The translations under genes and the position numbers were made by a program. Shown piece after piece: positions 27,610 to 35,796 of a stretch of DNA of 64,000 nt. Below the pieces are notes generated by a model. That model was given only the letters and a program-made list of their open reading frames with translations, was not told the DNA's origin and made no database searches. The stretch is from Prolixibacteraceae bacterium. Lineage in GTDB: Bacteria > Bacteroidota > Bacteroidia > Bacteroidales > Prolixibacteraceae. The stretch's first letter is position 1. Each line of letters opens with the position of its first letter. The stretch covers positions 36,946 to 100,945 of the forward strand of contig DMSQ01000074.1 of the NCBI GenBank assembly GCA_003457135.1, in the 5' to 3' direction.

Positions 27610-28494
27610 ATGACACAGATTTCCAGAAGAAAGTTTATTCAGACCGGTCTCATAGGGGCGGCTGCTATATCTGCCGGCTTTTCAAATGTGAGTTATACCG
27701 GTTCTAAAAATTTACAGATTGATCGGGTAAGCCTTGGCAAAACAGGAATAAAGGTGCCGCGTCTGGCGCTCGGTACCGGAACTCATGGTGGAAACCAGTC
27801 ATCTGATATGACACGGATGGGAGTTGAAAATTGGGTGAAAATTGCCCGTCATGCCCACGAGCGGGGAATTAGCTTTTATGATGCTGCCGATTTGTACGGA
27901 TCGCATCGCAACGTAAAGGAAATCCTGAAAGAAGTGCCCCGCGAAAAGGCAACCTTGCTAACCAAAATCTGGACACGTCCGGAGAATTGGAATAAGGATT
28001 TACCAATGAAAACCATTGACCGGTTCCGGTCAGAAACCGGTTCGGATTACTTCGACATCATGCTCTTGCATTGCATGACCAACGGAACCTGGCAGGAGGA
28101 GAAGAAGCCATACATCGAAGCGCTTTCGGAAGCCAAACAAAAAGGGATAATCAAAACGGTTGGCGTTTCGTGCCATAATTTTGAAGCGCTGAAACTGGCC
28201 GTTGACGATCCCTGGGTGGAAGTAATCCTGGCCCGTATCAATCTTGAAGGGTTGGTCATGGATGCTACCACTGAAGAAGTAATGGCAGTCCTGAAAAAAG
28301 CTCACGACAGCGGAAAAGGAATCATCGGAATGAAAATTTTTGGGGAAGGAAAAATGTCAGAGGAAAGCAGACGTGAGACTTCGCTGAAATATGTGATCGG
28401 AAGCAGGAATGTGGACTGCATGACCATCGGGATGACTACCATCGAGCAGATTGACGAGAATGTGAACCGGATCATGCGCATAGTGAAAGGGTAG
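27610..28494 (+). CDS. aldo/keto reductase, Tat-exported
   Basis: A 294-residue reductase beginning with a twin-arginine signal (SRRKFIQTGLIGAAA). ATG 27610 is chosen to begin at that signal; the upstream in-frame codons lack protein character. The barrel includes VSLGKTGIKVPRLALG, FYDAADLYGSHR with the catalytic Asp and Tyr, TKIW with Lys and LLHCM with His. Unlike the cytosolic paralogue at 19 kb it would act in the periplasm. It is monocistronic with a strong terminator. Confidence 0.88.
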   Translation: MTQISRRKFIQTGLIGAAAISAGFSNVSYTGSKNLQIDRVSLGKTGIKVPRLALGTGTHGGNQSSDMTRMGVENWVKIARHAHERGISFYDAADLYGSHRNVKEILKEVPREKATLLTKIWTRPENWNKDLPMKTIDRFRSETGSDYFDIMLLHCMTNGTWQEEKKPYIEALSEAKQKGIIKTVGVSCHNFEALKLAVDDPWVEVILARINLEGLVMDATTEEVMAVLKKAHDSGKGIIGMKIFGEGKMSEESRRETSLKYVIGSRNVDCMTIGMTTIEQIDENVNRIMRIVKG

Positions 28495-28505
28495 CCTCTC
28501 CCCGG

Positions 28506-28530
28506 CCCTCTCCAAAGGAGAGGGAGTTTT
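28506..28530 (+). terminator. rho-independent terminator
   Basis: CCCTCTCC (28506-28513), loop AAA, GGAGAGGG (28517-28524), then AGTTTT. It lies 11 bases after the aldo/keto reductase stop. Confidence 0.75.
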
Positions 28531-28592
28531 ACCAGTTGCAGGAAGAATGTAAATTTACAAATCCGTAACTCCTGACCCGTAACATAAACAAT

Positions 28593-30233
28593 ATGAACCG
28601 GAACAAACTTATCGGGTTATTTGCCCATGCCTTTCGTGAAAACTGGTTCTTGCCAGCATTCTCCGATTTTCAGGGTCCGACTATCACTTATGGCGAAGCT
28701 GCCCAAATGATTCGCCAGATTCATTGCTATTTTAGAGAGTCAGGCATTCAAAAAGGCGATAAAATAGCCATTCTCGGTCGCAATTCGTCCAATTGGGCCA
28801 TCGCATTTCTGGCTGTTTCGGGTTACGGGGCAGTTTCAGTACCAATTTTGCCTGATTTTAATTCGGAAGATATTCATCATATCCTCAATCATTCCGAATC
28901 AGTATTTCTTTTTGCGGCTGATGGATTATTTGAAAAGCTGGAAGTCTCAAAAATCCCAGCAATAAAAGGGATGGTGAGCCTGACAAACTTTTCAGTATTA
29001 ACATTTAAAAACCGGGAAGATATTAAACGCTGGAACTCCAGTTTTACTGAGGAACATGCCGGAAAATCGAATCCCGAGAATTTTGAACTTGATGAATTTG
29101 AGGACGAAGAACTTAGCGTAATTTCCTATACCAGCGGAACTTCAGGATTTACCAAGGGAGTAATGATCCCGGCCCGCAGTTTATTATCGAACATCGTATA
29201 TGCTCAGGAACACATGCCTTTAAAAGCCGAAGACCGCATAGTTTCCTTCCTTCCAATGGCGCACGTTTTTGGGTTATTATTCGAATTTTTGTTCCCCGTT
29301 TCAGTAGGTTGCCATGTGACTTTCCTGACCAAACCGCCCACTCCCCAATTAATCGTCAAAGCATTTCAGGAAGTTAAACCCAACCTGATTCTATCGGTGC
29401 CATTGGTCATCGAGAAAATTTACAGGAAGAGGATTTTGCCTGCACTTGAAAAACCTATGGCGAAATTTTTGCTCCAGGTTCCCGGAATTCAGTTGCTGGT
29501 ATATAAAAAAGTTCGAGCCAGTCTGGTCGAAACTTTTGGAGGTAAATTCCATGAAATTGCGATTGGAGGCGCTCCGCTAAACCGCGAGGTTGAAGCGTTC
29601 TTCCGGAAAATCAAATTCCCGTTTACAATCGGCTACGGAATGACCGAATGCGGACCGCTTATTTCATACGACACCTGGACCAGTTTCCGTCCTTCATCTG
29701 CCGGAAAACTCGTTGACCGGATGGAAGTCCGCATTGATTCCAAAGACCCGTACAACGAAGTGGGCGAAATTCTCGTGAAAGGAACTAACGTCATGCTGGG
29801 CTATTATAAAAACGAAAAGGCCACCGCCGATGTTATTGACAGTGATGGTTGGCTGCACACCGGTGACCTGGGAGTCATCGATTCAGATCATTATATTTAC
29901 ATCCGCGGCCGCTGCAAAAACATGTTACTGGGGCCATCCGGACAAAATATATATCCGGAAGAAATGGAGGCAAGGCTCAACAATTATCCTTATGTTCTGG
30001 AATGTGTGATTACCGAACGCGATGGGAAATTTGTAGCATTTGTTTATCCCGATCCTGAATTAATTGAAGCTGAAAACCTTGATGGACCCCGTCTGAAAGA
30101 AATTATGGCCGAAAACTGCAAACAGTTGAATAAAGAACTTCCCAAATATTCTCAGTTGAGTTCAATCATTCTGGTTGATAAAGAGTTTGAAAAAACTCCA
30201 AAACGGAACATCAGGCGGTACTTATATACTTAA
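28593..30233 (+). CDS. long-chain fatty acid-CoA ligase-like AMP-binding enzyme
   Basis: A 546-residue ANL-superfamily enzyme that activates a fatty acid as acyl-AMP and then acyl-CoA. Visible: SYTSGTSGFTKGVM (P-loop A3), AHVFGLLFEF (A4), GYGMTECGP (A5), GWLHTGDLGVID (A7) and the C-terminal hinge followed by EKTPKRNIRRYLY with the catalytic Lys. Length is somewhat short for bacterial FadD. It is convergent with the RNA ligase gene, only 5 bp between stops. Confidence 0.9.
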   Translation: MNRNKLIGLFAHAFRENWFLPAFSDFQGPTITYGEAAQMIRQIHCYFRESGIQKGDKIAILGRNSSNWAIAFLAVSGYGAVSVPILPDFNSEDIHHILNHSESVFLFAADGLFEKLEVSKIPAIKGMVSLTNFSVLTFKNREDIKRWNSSFTEEHAGKSNPENFELDEFEDEELSVISYTSGTSGFTKGVMIPARSLLSNIVYAQEHMPLKAEDRIVSFLPMAHVFGLLFEFLFPVSVGCHVTFLTKPPTPQLIVKAFQEVKPNLILSVPLVIEKIYRKRILPALEKPMAKFLLQVPGIQLLVYKKVRASLVETFGGKFHEIAIGGAPLNREVEAFFRKIKFPFTIGYGMTECGPLISYDTWTSFRPSSAGKLVDRMEVRIDSKDPYNEVGEILVKGTNVMLGYYKNEKATADVIDSDGWLHTGDLGVIDSDHYIYIRGRCKNMLLGPSGQNIYPEEMEARLNNYPYVLECVITERDGKFVAFVYPDPELIEAENLDGPRLKEIMAENCKQLNKELPKYSQLSSIILVDKEFEKTPKRNIRRYLYT

Positions 30234-30238
30234 ATTGC

Positions 30239-31255
30239 TTATTCCCCGTATTTCAGTAAAAATTCGGGGTTGATGGCTTTAAAGCTCACCCGGCCATTAT
30301 TAAAATACTCGTTCGACAGTATAAGGTCAATTTTTTCGTTAAGCGGTCGGATAACGATGCCTTCGGCCCAGTTCTCTGGGCAGATTTTGCTTTTAATGGT
30401 TGCCATTCGTACAATCTCGTCAATGTCGTTCGAAAGCTCGTATTCGGAGGATATTAGCGGAACAGCGGGCAAATTCAGTTTGTCCATTAAGTCAAAAAAT
30501 GGCTTAAAGGGCAGGTATTCAAACTTATCGATGTCGAAAGCATTGAAAAACCGTATAGTTTGGCCTCTTAATTTCAGTTTGTTATCCTGAATGCCTTCGC
30601 CAATTAATTCTCCCTGAAGTGCGAAGTTACCATTTAAGGAGCGCAGTTTATTTTCAATATCCAATTCCCTTGCAACCTTCCAGAAGCTGTTTTCATCATC
30701 TTCAAGTAGTTCAAGATTTCGCGAACACACGCCAAATTCGCCATTGTTGATATAATAAGTTCCCGAACTGCCATCCACTTTTTCTGTGATATAGCATTTC
30801 TCACCATTGTACTCATCCAGAAGTTTTTGAATCACCTGTACTCTAGGTTCATCGGTTTTCGGGATAAACGATGGGAATTTGCCTTTCATTACACCGCTCA
30901 AACAGGCAGGGATTGGTGGTTCGTATTTCGAAATTCCTAAAACTTCGGTACAATCTGCATCTTCAATCAATTCAAAATCAGGTGGCAGAATTGTCAATGG
31001 GAAACAAATGCCCTGGGATATTTGGCCGCGTAGCTTTATCGTCCTGATTCTCATTCCACGCGGTTTCAAAAACTCAAATTCAGGCCGGTCGGGCATTAAA
31101 CTGTCTATCTCGCAATATACGACCATATCGCCCACCATAAAATCGTTTTTTTTGACCACCAACTGCCAACCCAAAACTGTAGCTTTTTCAATTGCATCAG
31201 CTCCTTCAATGGGCTCTAATGCCTTTATTATCTGTATGCTTGCTAATTTCCTCAT
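30239..31255 (-). CDS. Rnl5-type (Deinococcus Rnl-like) ATP-dependent RNA ligase
   Basis: A 338-residue ligase. The N-terminal ~110 residues (LASIQIIKALEPIEGADAIEKA) form an OB-fold as in DraRnl, followed by the adenylyltransferase domain with active-site Lys in ITEKVDGSSGT (motif I), LQGELIGEG (motif III region) and EGIVIRP (motif IV) with a C-terminal VSFKAINPEFLL (motif V). It seals 3'-OH/5'-P RNA ends or nicks. No RNA kinase, phosphatase or methyltransferase partner lies beside it. Confidence 0.88.
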   Translation of the reverse strand: MRKLASIQIIKALEPIEGADAIEKATVLGWQLVVKKNDFMVGDMVVYCEIDSLMPDRPEFEFLKPRGMRIRTIKLRGQISQGICFPLTILPPDFELIEDADCTEVLGISKYEPPIPACLSGVMKGKFPSFIPKTDEPRVQVIQKLLDEYNGEKCYITEKVDGSSGTYYINNGEFGVCSRNLELLEDDENSFWKVARELDIENKLRSLNGNFALQGELIGEGIQDNKLKLRGQTIRFFNAFDIDKFEYLPFKPFFDLMDKLNLPAVPLISSEYELSNDIDEIVRMATIKSKICPENWAEGIVIRPLNEKIDLILSNEYFNNGRVSFKAINPEFLLKYGE

Positions 31256-31401
31256 TTTACCTGAAAATTATCTGTTAATATCTGAACTTGTTACAAAGTA
31301 AAAATAGTGTGAAAAACTCATTTAAAATGAAAACCAGGAAATAAGTTTAACCCTATTCCTGAAGTTAATTCAGGTTATCCATCGCGATAATTTCGAAAGT
31401 T

Positions 31402-31599
31402 TCATTCTTCCCGCTTTGTCCGTTTCATAGGTTTCGGCGGAACAACGACAATTTCATAGCGGCATTCCGGACAAATGTAGGCTTCACAACCTGTACAGGC
31501 GAAACAGTTGCTGCACGAGCGTTCGGGCAGTTTTTTATCCCAGGTTTTTCCGCAGTGGGGGCAGGTTAAATTAGTTGGATTTTCAGAATTGGTAATCAC
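31402..31599 (-). CDS. small zinc-ribbon protein
   Basis: A 65-residue protein with eight cysteines arranged as CPHCGKTW, CSNCFAC, CTGC-like and CPEC pairs, so at least one and probably two zinc sites. A basic tail (PKPMKRTKREE) could touch nucleic acid. It lies 12 bp downstream of the SecB-like gene in the same direction and may be the last gene of that operon, or an independent small gene. Function unknown. Confidence 0.65.
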   Translation of the reverse strand: MITNSENPTNLTCPHCGKTWDKKLPERSCSNCFACTGCEAYICPECRYEIVVVPPKPMKRTKREE

Positions 31600-31611
31600 A
31601 GTTCCCTGGAG

Positions 31612-32031
31612 TTATACCCAATGTGTATTTTTCTCAAGTTCAGGAGCTAACTGAGTCAGGTTAAGTGTTGGGAGATTTATTGGAGACATTCCGGACAATG
31701 TAGTTAGGGCAGCAATATATGCTCTAATATATGGGAATAGAATTGCTGGTGCATTGATATAAAAAAAAGAATGAAGCATTTTGTCGGAAACTTCACCTTC
31801 TAAAGAATAGGATGCGACGGTTTCAACCTCAATCAATAGAGACTTATCCTCATCCTCTATCCGTATGTCGAGAGAAAGCTCAAACCTACCATCTTCTTTA
31901 AAATGAGTTCCTTTTGGTTCAAAACTTATTTGGAGAGATTTTGGTGTTTCATCTGACTTCCGGCTAATTACAGACCGTAAGATGTTATATTTTTCAAATT
32001 TAAATGCTGATTTTATTGCTTCTTCCATCAT
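31612..32031 (-). CDS. SecB-like chaperone (third gene of a TAC-like operon)
   Basis: A 139-residue SecB-fold candidate. The C-terminal half is diagnostic: FFYINAPAILFPYIRAY then LTTLSGMSPINLPTLNL matches the NAP..LFPYAR...G.PP.NL core of SecB. Length fits a SecB protomer. SecB holds precursor proteins unfolded for secretion; in toxin-antitoxin-chaperone (TAC) systems solitary SecB homologues instead protect an unstable antitoxin. Here the start ATG follows the stop of the 121-aa gene with a single base between, placing it third after a HEPN protein and an unknown, the order used by TAC operons. A general export role cannot be excluded. Confidence 0.75.
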   Translation of the reverse strand: MMEEAIKSAFKFEKYNILRSVISRKSDETPKSLQISFEPKGTHFKEDGRFELSLDIRIEDEDKSLLIEVETVASYSLEGEVSDKMLHSFFYINAPAILFPYIRAYIAALTTLSGMSPINLPTLNLTQLAPELEKNTHWV

Positions 32032-32032
32032 T

Positions 32033-32398
32033 CTATGCTGCTAATGCGTAATTATTTTCACCGCTAAGGTATGCTTTGTCCTTAATATTCTTTAAGCTAT
32101 AATCAAATAGTACCTCCACCATATAAGGCGTATAAAGAATAAATTCAGGAGAATTAATACTGATCAAAGAATCCTTACTAAAAAATAAAATACTTTCCGG
32201 AAAAAATAAGTTGTCAAAATCAAAAGTTAAATCTGCTTCATCATTTTGAAAAACTTTGTTTGATTCGAACTCGATTTTAGGCTCAACCAGAACCTGATGA
32301 AGGTTTACTTTTTCATCAAATTGGTAAGAAAAGGTAAAATTGGGATAAAGTTTCAGTAACTTCAGAAGTCCCGTTTTAATATATTCTTTGCTATTCAT
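32033..32398 (-). CDS. unknown 121-aa protein, middle gene of HEPN/SecB-like operon (candidate antitoxin)
   Basis: A 121-residue soluble protein that I do not recognise. It is acidic in the middle (FESNKVFQNDEADLTFDFDNL) with alternating beta-type strands and hydrophobic patches (LISINSPEFILYTPYMVEVLFDY). There is no DNA-binding motif, signal or membrane segment. Its ATG overlaps the HEPN gene's stop as ATGA, and its own stop is one base from the SecB-like start, so translation of the three is coupled. By position it would be the antitoxin and the chaperone client; this is inference only. Confidence 0.6.
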   Translation of the reverse strand: MNSKEYIKTGLLKLLKLYPNFTFSYQFDEKVNLHQVLVEPKIEFESNKVFQNDEADLTFDFDNLFFPESILFFSKDSLISINSPEFILYTPYMVEVLFDYSLKNIKDKAYLSGENNYALAA

Positions 32399-32817
32399 AG
32401 GTGACAGTTTAATTTCAATAAATGTACAAGTTCTGTTGATAAACGCAGAGATTCCTTGCTTTGTTCGTCTGTTATAGGTAAATCAAAATAATCAGATTCA
32501 GTTCTAATTTTTTTTAATTTCTTGATATTGTAGGTAAAAGTACGATATGCTTCTGTTGAACACTTTTTAATTTCAGCTCCCAACCGATTGATCACGTATT
32601 CATGTGTTCCAATTATCCCAGATCTTGTTTGTTTTAGCTGATTTAATTCTTCATCTTGTTTCTGGTAATCAATTCCAGAAAATTCCTGTAATGCATATTT
32701 GCTTAATTGAAAGGAACTGTAATATGAACAGTGCACACTTGGAGCATGAAGACCATGTTTAATCAGTAATTCTGCTGATGAAAGGTTGTGTTCTGATTTT
32801 GTTTTTAAATAGCTCAC
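32395..32817 (-). CDS. HEPN-domain protein (UPF0332-like; candidate RNase toxin)
   Basis: A 140-residue helical protein matching the HEPN (PF05168-type) layout. SAELLIKHGLHAPSVHCSYYSSFQLSKYAL is the paired-helix entry with the CsYYs motif, GIIGTHEYVINRLG corresponds to the KHsgvi..fg segment, and KLKKIRTESDYFDL is the C-terminal R.eaDY helix. An R-x6-H pair occurs in TRSGIIGTHEY; Rx4-6H is the catalytic signature of HEPN RNases, although here it falls in the middle rather than the usual late helix. It is the first gene of the operon with the 121-aa protein and SecB-like chaperone. Confidence 0.72.
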   Translation of the reverse strand: MSYLKTKSEHNLSSAELLIKHGLHAPSVHCSYYSSFQLSKYALQEFSGIDYQKQDEELNQLKQTRSGIIGTHEYVINRLGAEIKKCSTEAYRTFTYNIKKLKKIRTESDYFDLPITDEQSKESLRLSTELVHLLKLNCHL

Positions 32818-32904
32818 TTATTTGAGGTTGCAAATATATGATGGTAAAAATTACTAATCAAGCAAATATAAAGAATTTTATTTTCACGACCATAAAAACA
32901 GCCT

Positions 32905-33723
32905 TTAATGTTTAATGTTAAAAGCTCTAATCAACTTAACTATCCCGAAAAGTACAACCTGGGTAAAAATAATCGTTGCCCCGGAAGGAATATCGGCAAA
33001 ATATGAAATCAGTAATCCGATAAATGATGCCAGAAAAGCGAACCCAACTGAATAGAACATCATCCGTCCAAATTCACGGGTTAGCACATTGGCAGTGGCC
33101 TGCGGAATGGTAAGCAGAGACAGAATCAGGATTATACCAACCACACGGATGTTCAGTACGATGGTCAGCGAGATCAGTACCATCAGCAAATAATTGAACA
33201 GGTTTACCGGCAGGTTGGAGGTTTTTGCAAAATCTTCGTCGAAAGAAATGTAAAGGATAGTGCGATAAAAAAAGGTGAAAAACAGGATGATGATTACCGC
33301 TAGTGCAAGCATCAGCCAGAGTTCGCCGGTTGAAACAGTCAGGATACTTCCGAACAAATAGCTCATCAGGTTGGGCGCATAGCCTGGGGTGAGGTACACA
33401 AAAATAATCCCGATGGCCATACCAAGCGACCACCAAATGGCTATAGACGAGTCTTCGCGTACTTTGCCTTTGCTGCTGAAAAGCTGAATGCCCATTCCGG
33501 ATAAAATGGAAAAGATACCTGCTCCAACCAATGGATTAATGCCCAGATAATAACCCATCCCAATTCCTCCAAACGAAGCGTGGGTGATTCCGCCGCTGAT
33601 GAAGACAATGCGTCGTGAAACAATGTAGGTGCCGACAATTCCGCATGAAATGGCTGCCAGCAGCGATGCCAGAAAGGCATTCACAAAAAAATCGTATGAA
33701 AACAGTTCAATGATGGTGTTCAT
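32905..33723 (-). CDS. znuB: metal ABC transporter permease (ZnuB/TroC family)
   Basis: An ABC-3 family inner-membrane permease of about 272 residues with eight or so helices. GIVGTYIVSRRIVFISGGITHASFGGIGMG near the N terminus holds the coupling-loop-type motif (key piece SGGITHASFGG), and the end is TQVVLFGIVKLIR. ATG 33723 is used; the ATG at 33738 is equally possible. The gene overlaps the end of the ATPase gene. It forms znuA-C-B with its two upstream neighbours for zinc (or manganese) import. Confidence 0.9.
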   Translation of the reverse strand: MNTIIELFSYDFFVNAFLASLLAAISCGIVGTYIVSRRIVFISGGITHASFGGIGMGYYLGINPLVGAGIFSILSGMGIQLFSSKGKVREDSSIAIWWSLGMAIGIIFVYLTPGYAPNLMSYLFGSILTVSTGELWLMLALAVIIILFFTFFYRTILYISFDEDFAKTSNLPVNLFNYLLMVLISLTIVLNIRVVGIILILSLLTIPQATANVLTREFGRMMFYSVGFAFLASFIGLLISYFADIPSGATIIFTQVVLFGIVKLIRAFNIKH

Positions 33724-34474
33724 GGTGTTCGTGTTCATCGTGTAACCTCAGTACGGTATGAGGAATATTTCCGTGGACAATAATTTGCAGCGGACAATTG
33801 TAGGATGCCAATTGCTCTTCAGTAATAATATTACTCGGGTGATGGTGCAAATTCCGGTTGACGCAGGCAATGGTTTTTACAAAAAATGAAATAGTTCCCA
33901 CATCGTGCGAAATCAACAGAATAGCCATTTGCCCGTTCAGTTCTTTGAGTTTCAGGTAAAGTTCGCCTTCAAAATTGTTGTCAACGTAAGTGCTTGGCTC
34001 GTCCAAAACCAACAGTTCAGGATTATTCATCAAAGCGCGGCATAAAAATACACGTTGCATCTGCCCTCCTGAAAGTTCGCCAATGGCTTTGTTGCGGATT
34101 TCTGAGATGCCCATCTCGGCAAGCAGCGATTCAGCTTTTTCTTTTTCTGCTGTATTTCTCCGGAATGATGAGAACAGGGCAGAATCTGACTTTCCTGACC
34201 GAACCACATCAATCACCGAAATCGGGAAGCGTTTGTCTATCTGGTTAACTTGCGGAAGATAGCCGATATTGGTTTTACTGATGTGCAGGATCATTTCTCC
34301 TGAAATGGGTTTGATCAGTCCGAGAATGGTTTTGATGAGCGTGGTTTTACCGCCTCCGTTAGGGCCGATAACTCCAATAAAGTCGCCGGAATGAACTTCA
34401 AGATTCACATCGTCGAGCACTATGTTACCATCGTATCCGGCTGAAAGATTTTTTATTTCAAGCAGTTTCTTCAT
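33707..34474 (-). CDS. znuC: metal ABC transporter ATP-binding protein (ZnuC family)
   Basis: A 255-residue ABC ATPase: Walker A GPNGGGKTT, Q loop LPQVNQ, signature LSGGQMQRV, Walker B LLVLDEPST and the switch His in ISHDVG. The last residues are His-rich (HDEHEHHEHHH), a feature of zinc-related ATPases that may sense or buffer metal. The start overlaps the stop of the substrate-binding protein gene as ATGA; the end overlaps the permease start. Confidence 0.93.
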   Translation of the reverse strand: MKKLLEIKNLSAGYDGNIVLDDVNLEVHSGDFIGVIGPNGGGKTTLIKTILGLIKPISGEMILHISKTNIGYLPQVNQIDKRFPISVIDVVRSGKSDSALFSSFRRNTAEKEKAESLLAEMGISEIRNKAIGELSGGQMQRVFLCRALMNNPELLVLDEPSTYVDNNFEGELYLKLKELNGQMAILLISHDVGTISFFVKTIACVNRNLHHHPSNIITEEQLASYNCPLQIIVHGNIPHTVLRLHDEHEHHEHHH

Positions 34475-35337
34475 TTTTGGGCTGCTATTTTTTCGGAAAT
34501 GTCCAACATCTGTTTTTCCCAGTTATAATCGAGTGGATCAATGGTAATCACCTCGCCGCCAATTTCGCGTGAAAGCTGCAATGCATTTTCAGCATCAAAT
34601 TCCTTTTGGATAAAAATTACCCGGATGTTTTGGTCACGTGCCAAATCCACTATGGTTTTCATATGTTTGGGCGATGGCTCTTTCCCATCCAGTTCAAGCG
34701 GAATCTGTTCAAGTTTAAACTGGCGGGCATAGTAACCCAGCGCCGGATGAAAAATCAGGATATTCCGGTTCGTTAAAGGCGCAAGTTTCATTTCGATTTG
34801 TTCCGAAAGGGAATCAATTTTAGATATGAAACGGGAATAGTTGTGCCTAAAAGTAGTGGCATGTTCGGGGAAACTGGAATTTAGAGCATTCAGCGTATTT
34901 TGGGCCATCGTTTTTACTTCGGCAGGCGCCAACCAAACGTGTGGGTCAAAGGCTTCAGCGTGTTCATGACCATGACTTTCCTCTTCATGATCACTACCTG
35001 CTATCGGTTCAATTCCTTCAGAACATTTTACTATAACCAGATTTTTATTGATTTCTGCAAACTTATCTTTCCAGGCATCCTCGAAAGTGAGCAATCCGAT
35101 TTGAAGCCATACTTTTGATTTGGCCAGATCTTTCATCTGGGAAGGCAAAACCGAATAGTTATGCGGGCTCGATCCGGGAGGTACCAACACATTCACGTGC
35201 AACAACTCGCCTGCAATCTGTTCGATAAAATATTTCTGTGGCAATATACTTACTGAAACCATATTGGTGGTTTCCTTCTGTTTCGGCTGACACGCAAACA
35301 GGATGATTGTAATAATCAGATAAAGAAATTTCTTCAT
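34471..35337 (-). CDS. znuA: zinc ABC transporter substrate-binding lipoprotein (ZnuA-like)
   Basis: A 288-residue cluster 9 binding protein. ATG 35337 is chosen because it starts the lipoprotein signal (KKFLYLIITIILFAC, lipobox Cys near residue 16). Metal-ligand His residues occur in SSPHNYS, FDPHVWL and FHPALGYYA, and the last ligand Asp is in ITIDPLDY. A short acidic/His loop (DHEEESHGHEHAEAF) before FDPHVWL is typical of zinc-specific members. It is the first gene of the znuACB operon; a decamer repeat array lies just upstream. Confidence 0.92.
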   Translation of the reverse strand: MKKFLYLIITIILFACQPKQKETTNMVSVSILPQKYFIEQIAGELLHVNVLVPPGSSPHNYSVLPSQMKDLAKSKVWLQIGLLTFEDAWKDKFAEINKNLVIVKCSEGIEPIAGSDHEEESHGHEHAEAFDPHVWLAPAEVKTMAQNTLNALNSSFPEHATTFRHNYSRFISKIDSLSEQIEMKLAPLTNRNILIFHPALGYYARQFKLEQIPLELDGKEPSPKHMKTIVDLARDQNIRVIFIQKEFDAENALQLSREIGGEVITIDPLDYNWEKQMLDISEKIAAQK

Positions 35338-35410
35338 ATTCAAATTGAATGATAAACGGGTATTAACATTTTCAATCAAAGATAGTTCGATTTCCGGATT
35401 GCTGAAAATA

Positions 35411-35450
35411 TTGTCATTGTTTGTCATTGATGGTCATTGGTCGTTATTGA
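35411..35450 (+). repeat. four tandem ~10-bp units (consensus TTGTCATTGA) upstream of znuA
   Basis: Units at 35411, 35421, 35431 and 35441 share TTGTCATTG with one to three changes each. Shortly after, AATGAC, the reverse complement of the core, recurs at about 35474, 35482 and 35492, so the region can also pair with itself. It lies between the znuA start and the yidD end. It may be a helically phased binding array or a species-typical intergenic repeat. Confidence 0.5.
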
Positions 35451-35532
35451 AGTCTGCAATTTCGTTTACTATGAATGACTTAATGACTAAAAATGACTTT
35501 TTCTATACTGAAAAACTGATAACTGAGACTGA

Positions 35533-35796
35533 TCACTTTTTTTTGTCTTTTTTCGGCGGAACCGGATCGTAGCCATGTGTTCCCCATGGATGACATCTGG
35601 ATATACGTTTGGTTCCCAGCCAAAACCCCTTAAACGGGCCATGAATTTTGATGGCATCGATGGCATATTGCGAACAAGTTGGATTGTGCCGGCAAGAAGC
35701 GAAGGTGAGAGGTGAAATGGCATATTTATAGAAATACACCGGTAATATGAGTATCCATCCTAACATCTTCAGTATGAAATGAAAAAGAGTTTTCAT
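35533..35796 (-). CDS. yidD: membrane protein insertion efficiency factor YidD
   Basis: An 87-residue YidD protein that assists YidC-mediated insertion of inner-membrane proteins. The amphipathic N-terminal helix, YKYAISPLTFASCRHNPTCSQYAIDAI (key piece CRHNPTCSQYA), GFWLGTKRISRCHPWG and the GYDPVP ending are all standard. Its ATG overlaps the stop of the upstream hydrolase remnant by four bases. The usual partner gene order (rnpA, rpmH) is not here. Confidence 0.93.
   Translation of the reverse strand: MKTLFHFILKMLGWILILPVYFYKYAISPLTFASCRHNPTCSQYAIDAIKIHGPFKGFWLGTKRISRCHPWGTHGYDPVPPKKDKKK

Noticed and set aside
35411..35498. CRISPR array
   Set aside because: Units are only about 10 bp, directly adjacent without spacers; no cas genes are present.
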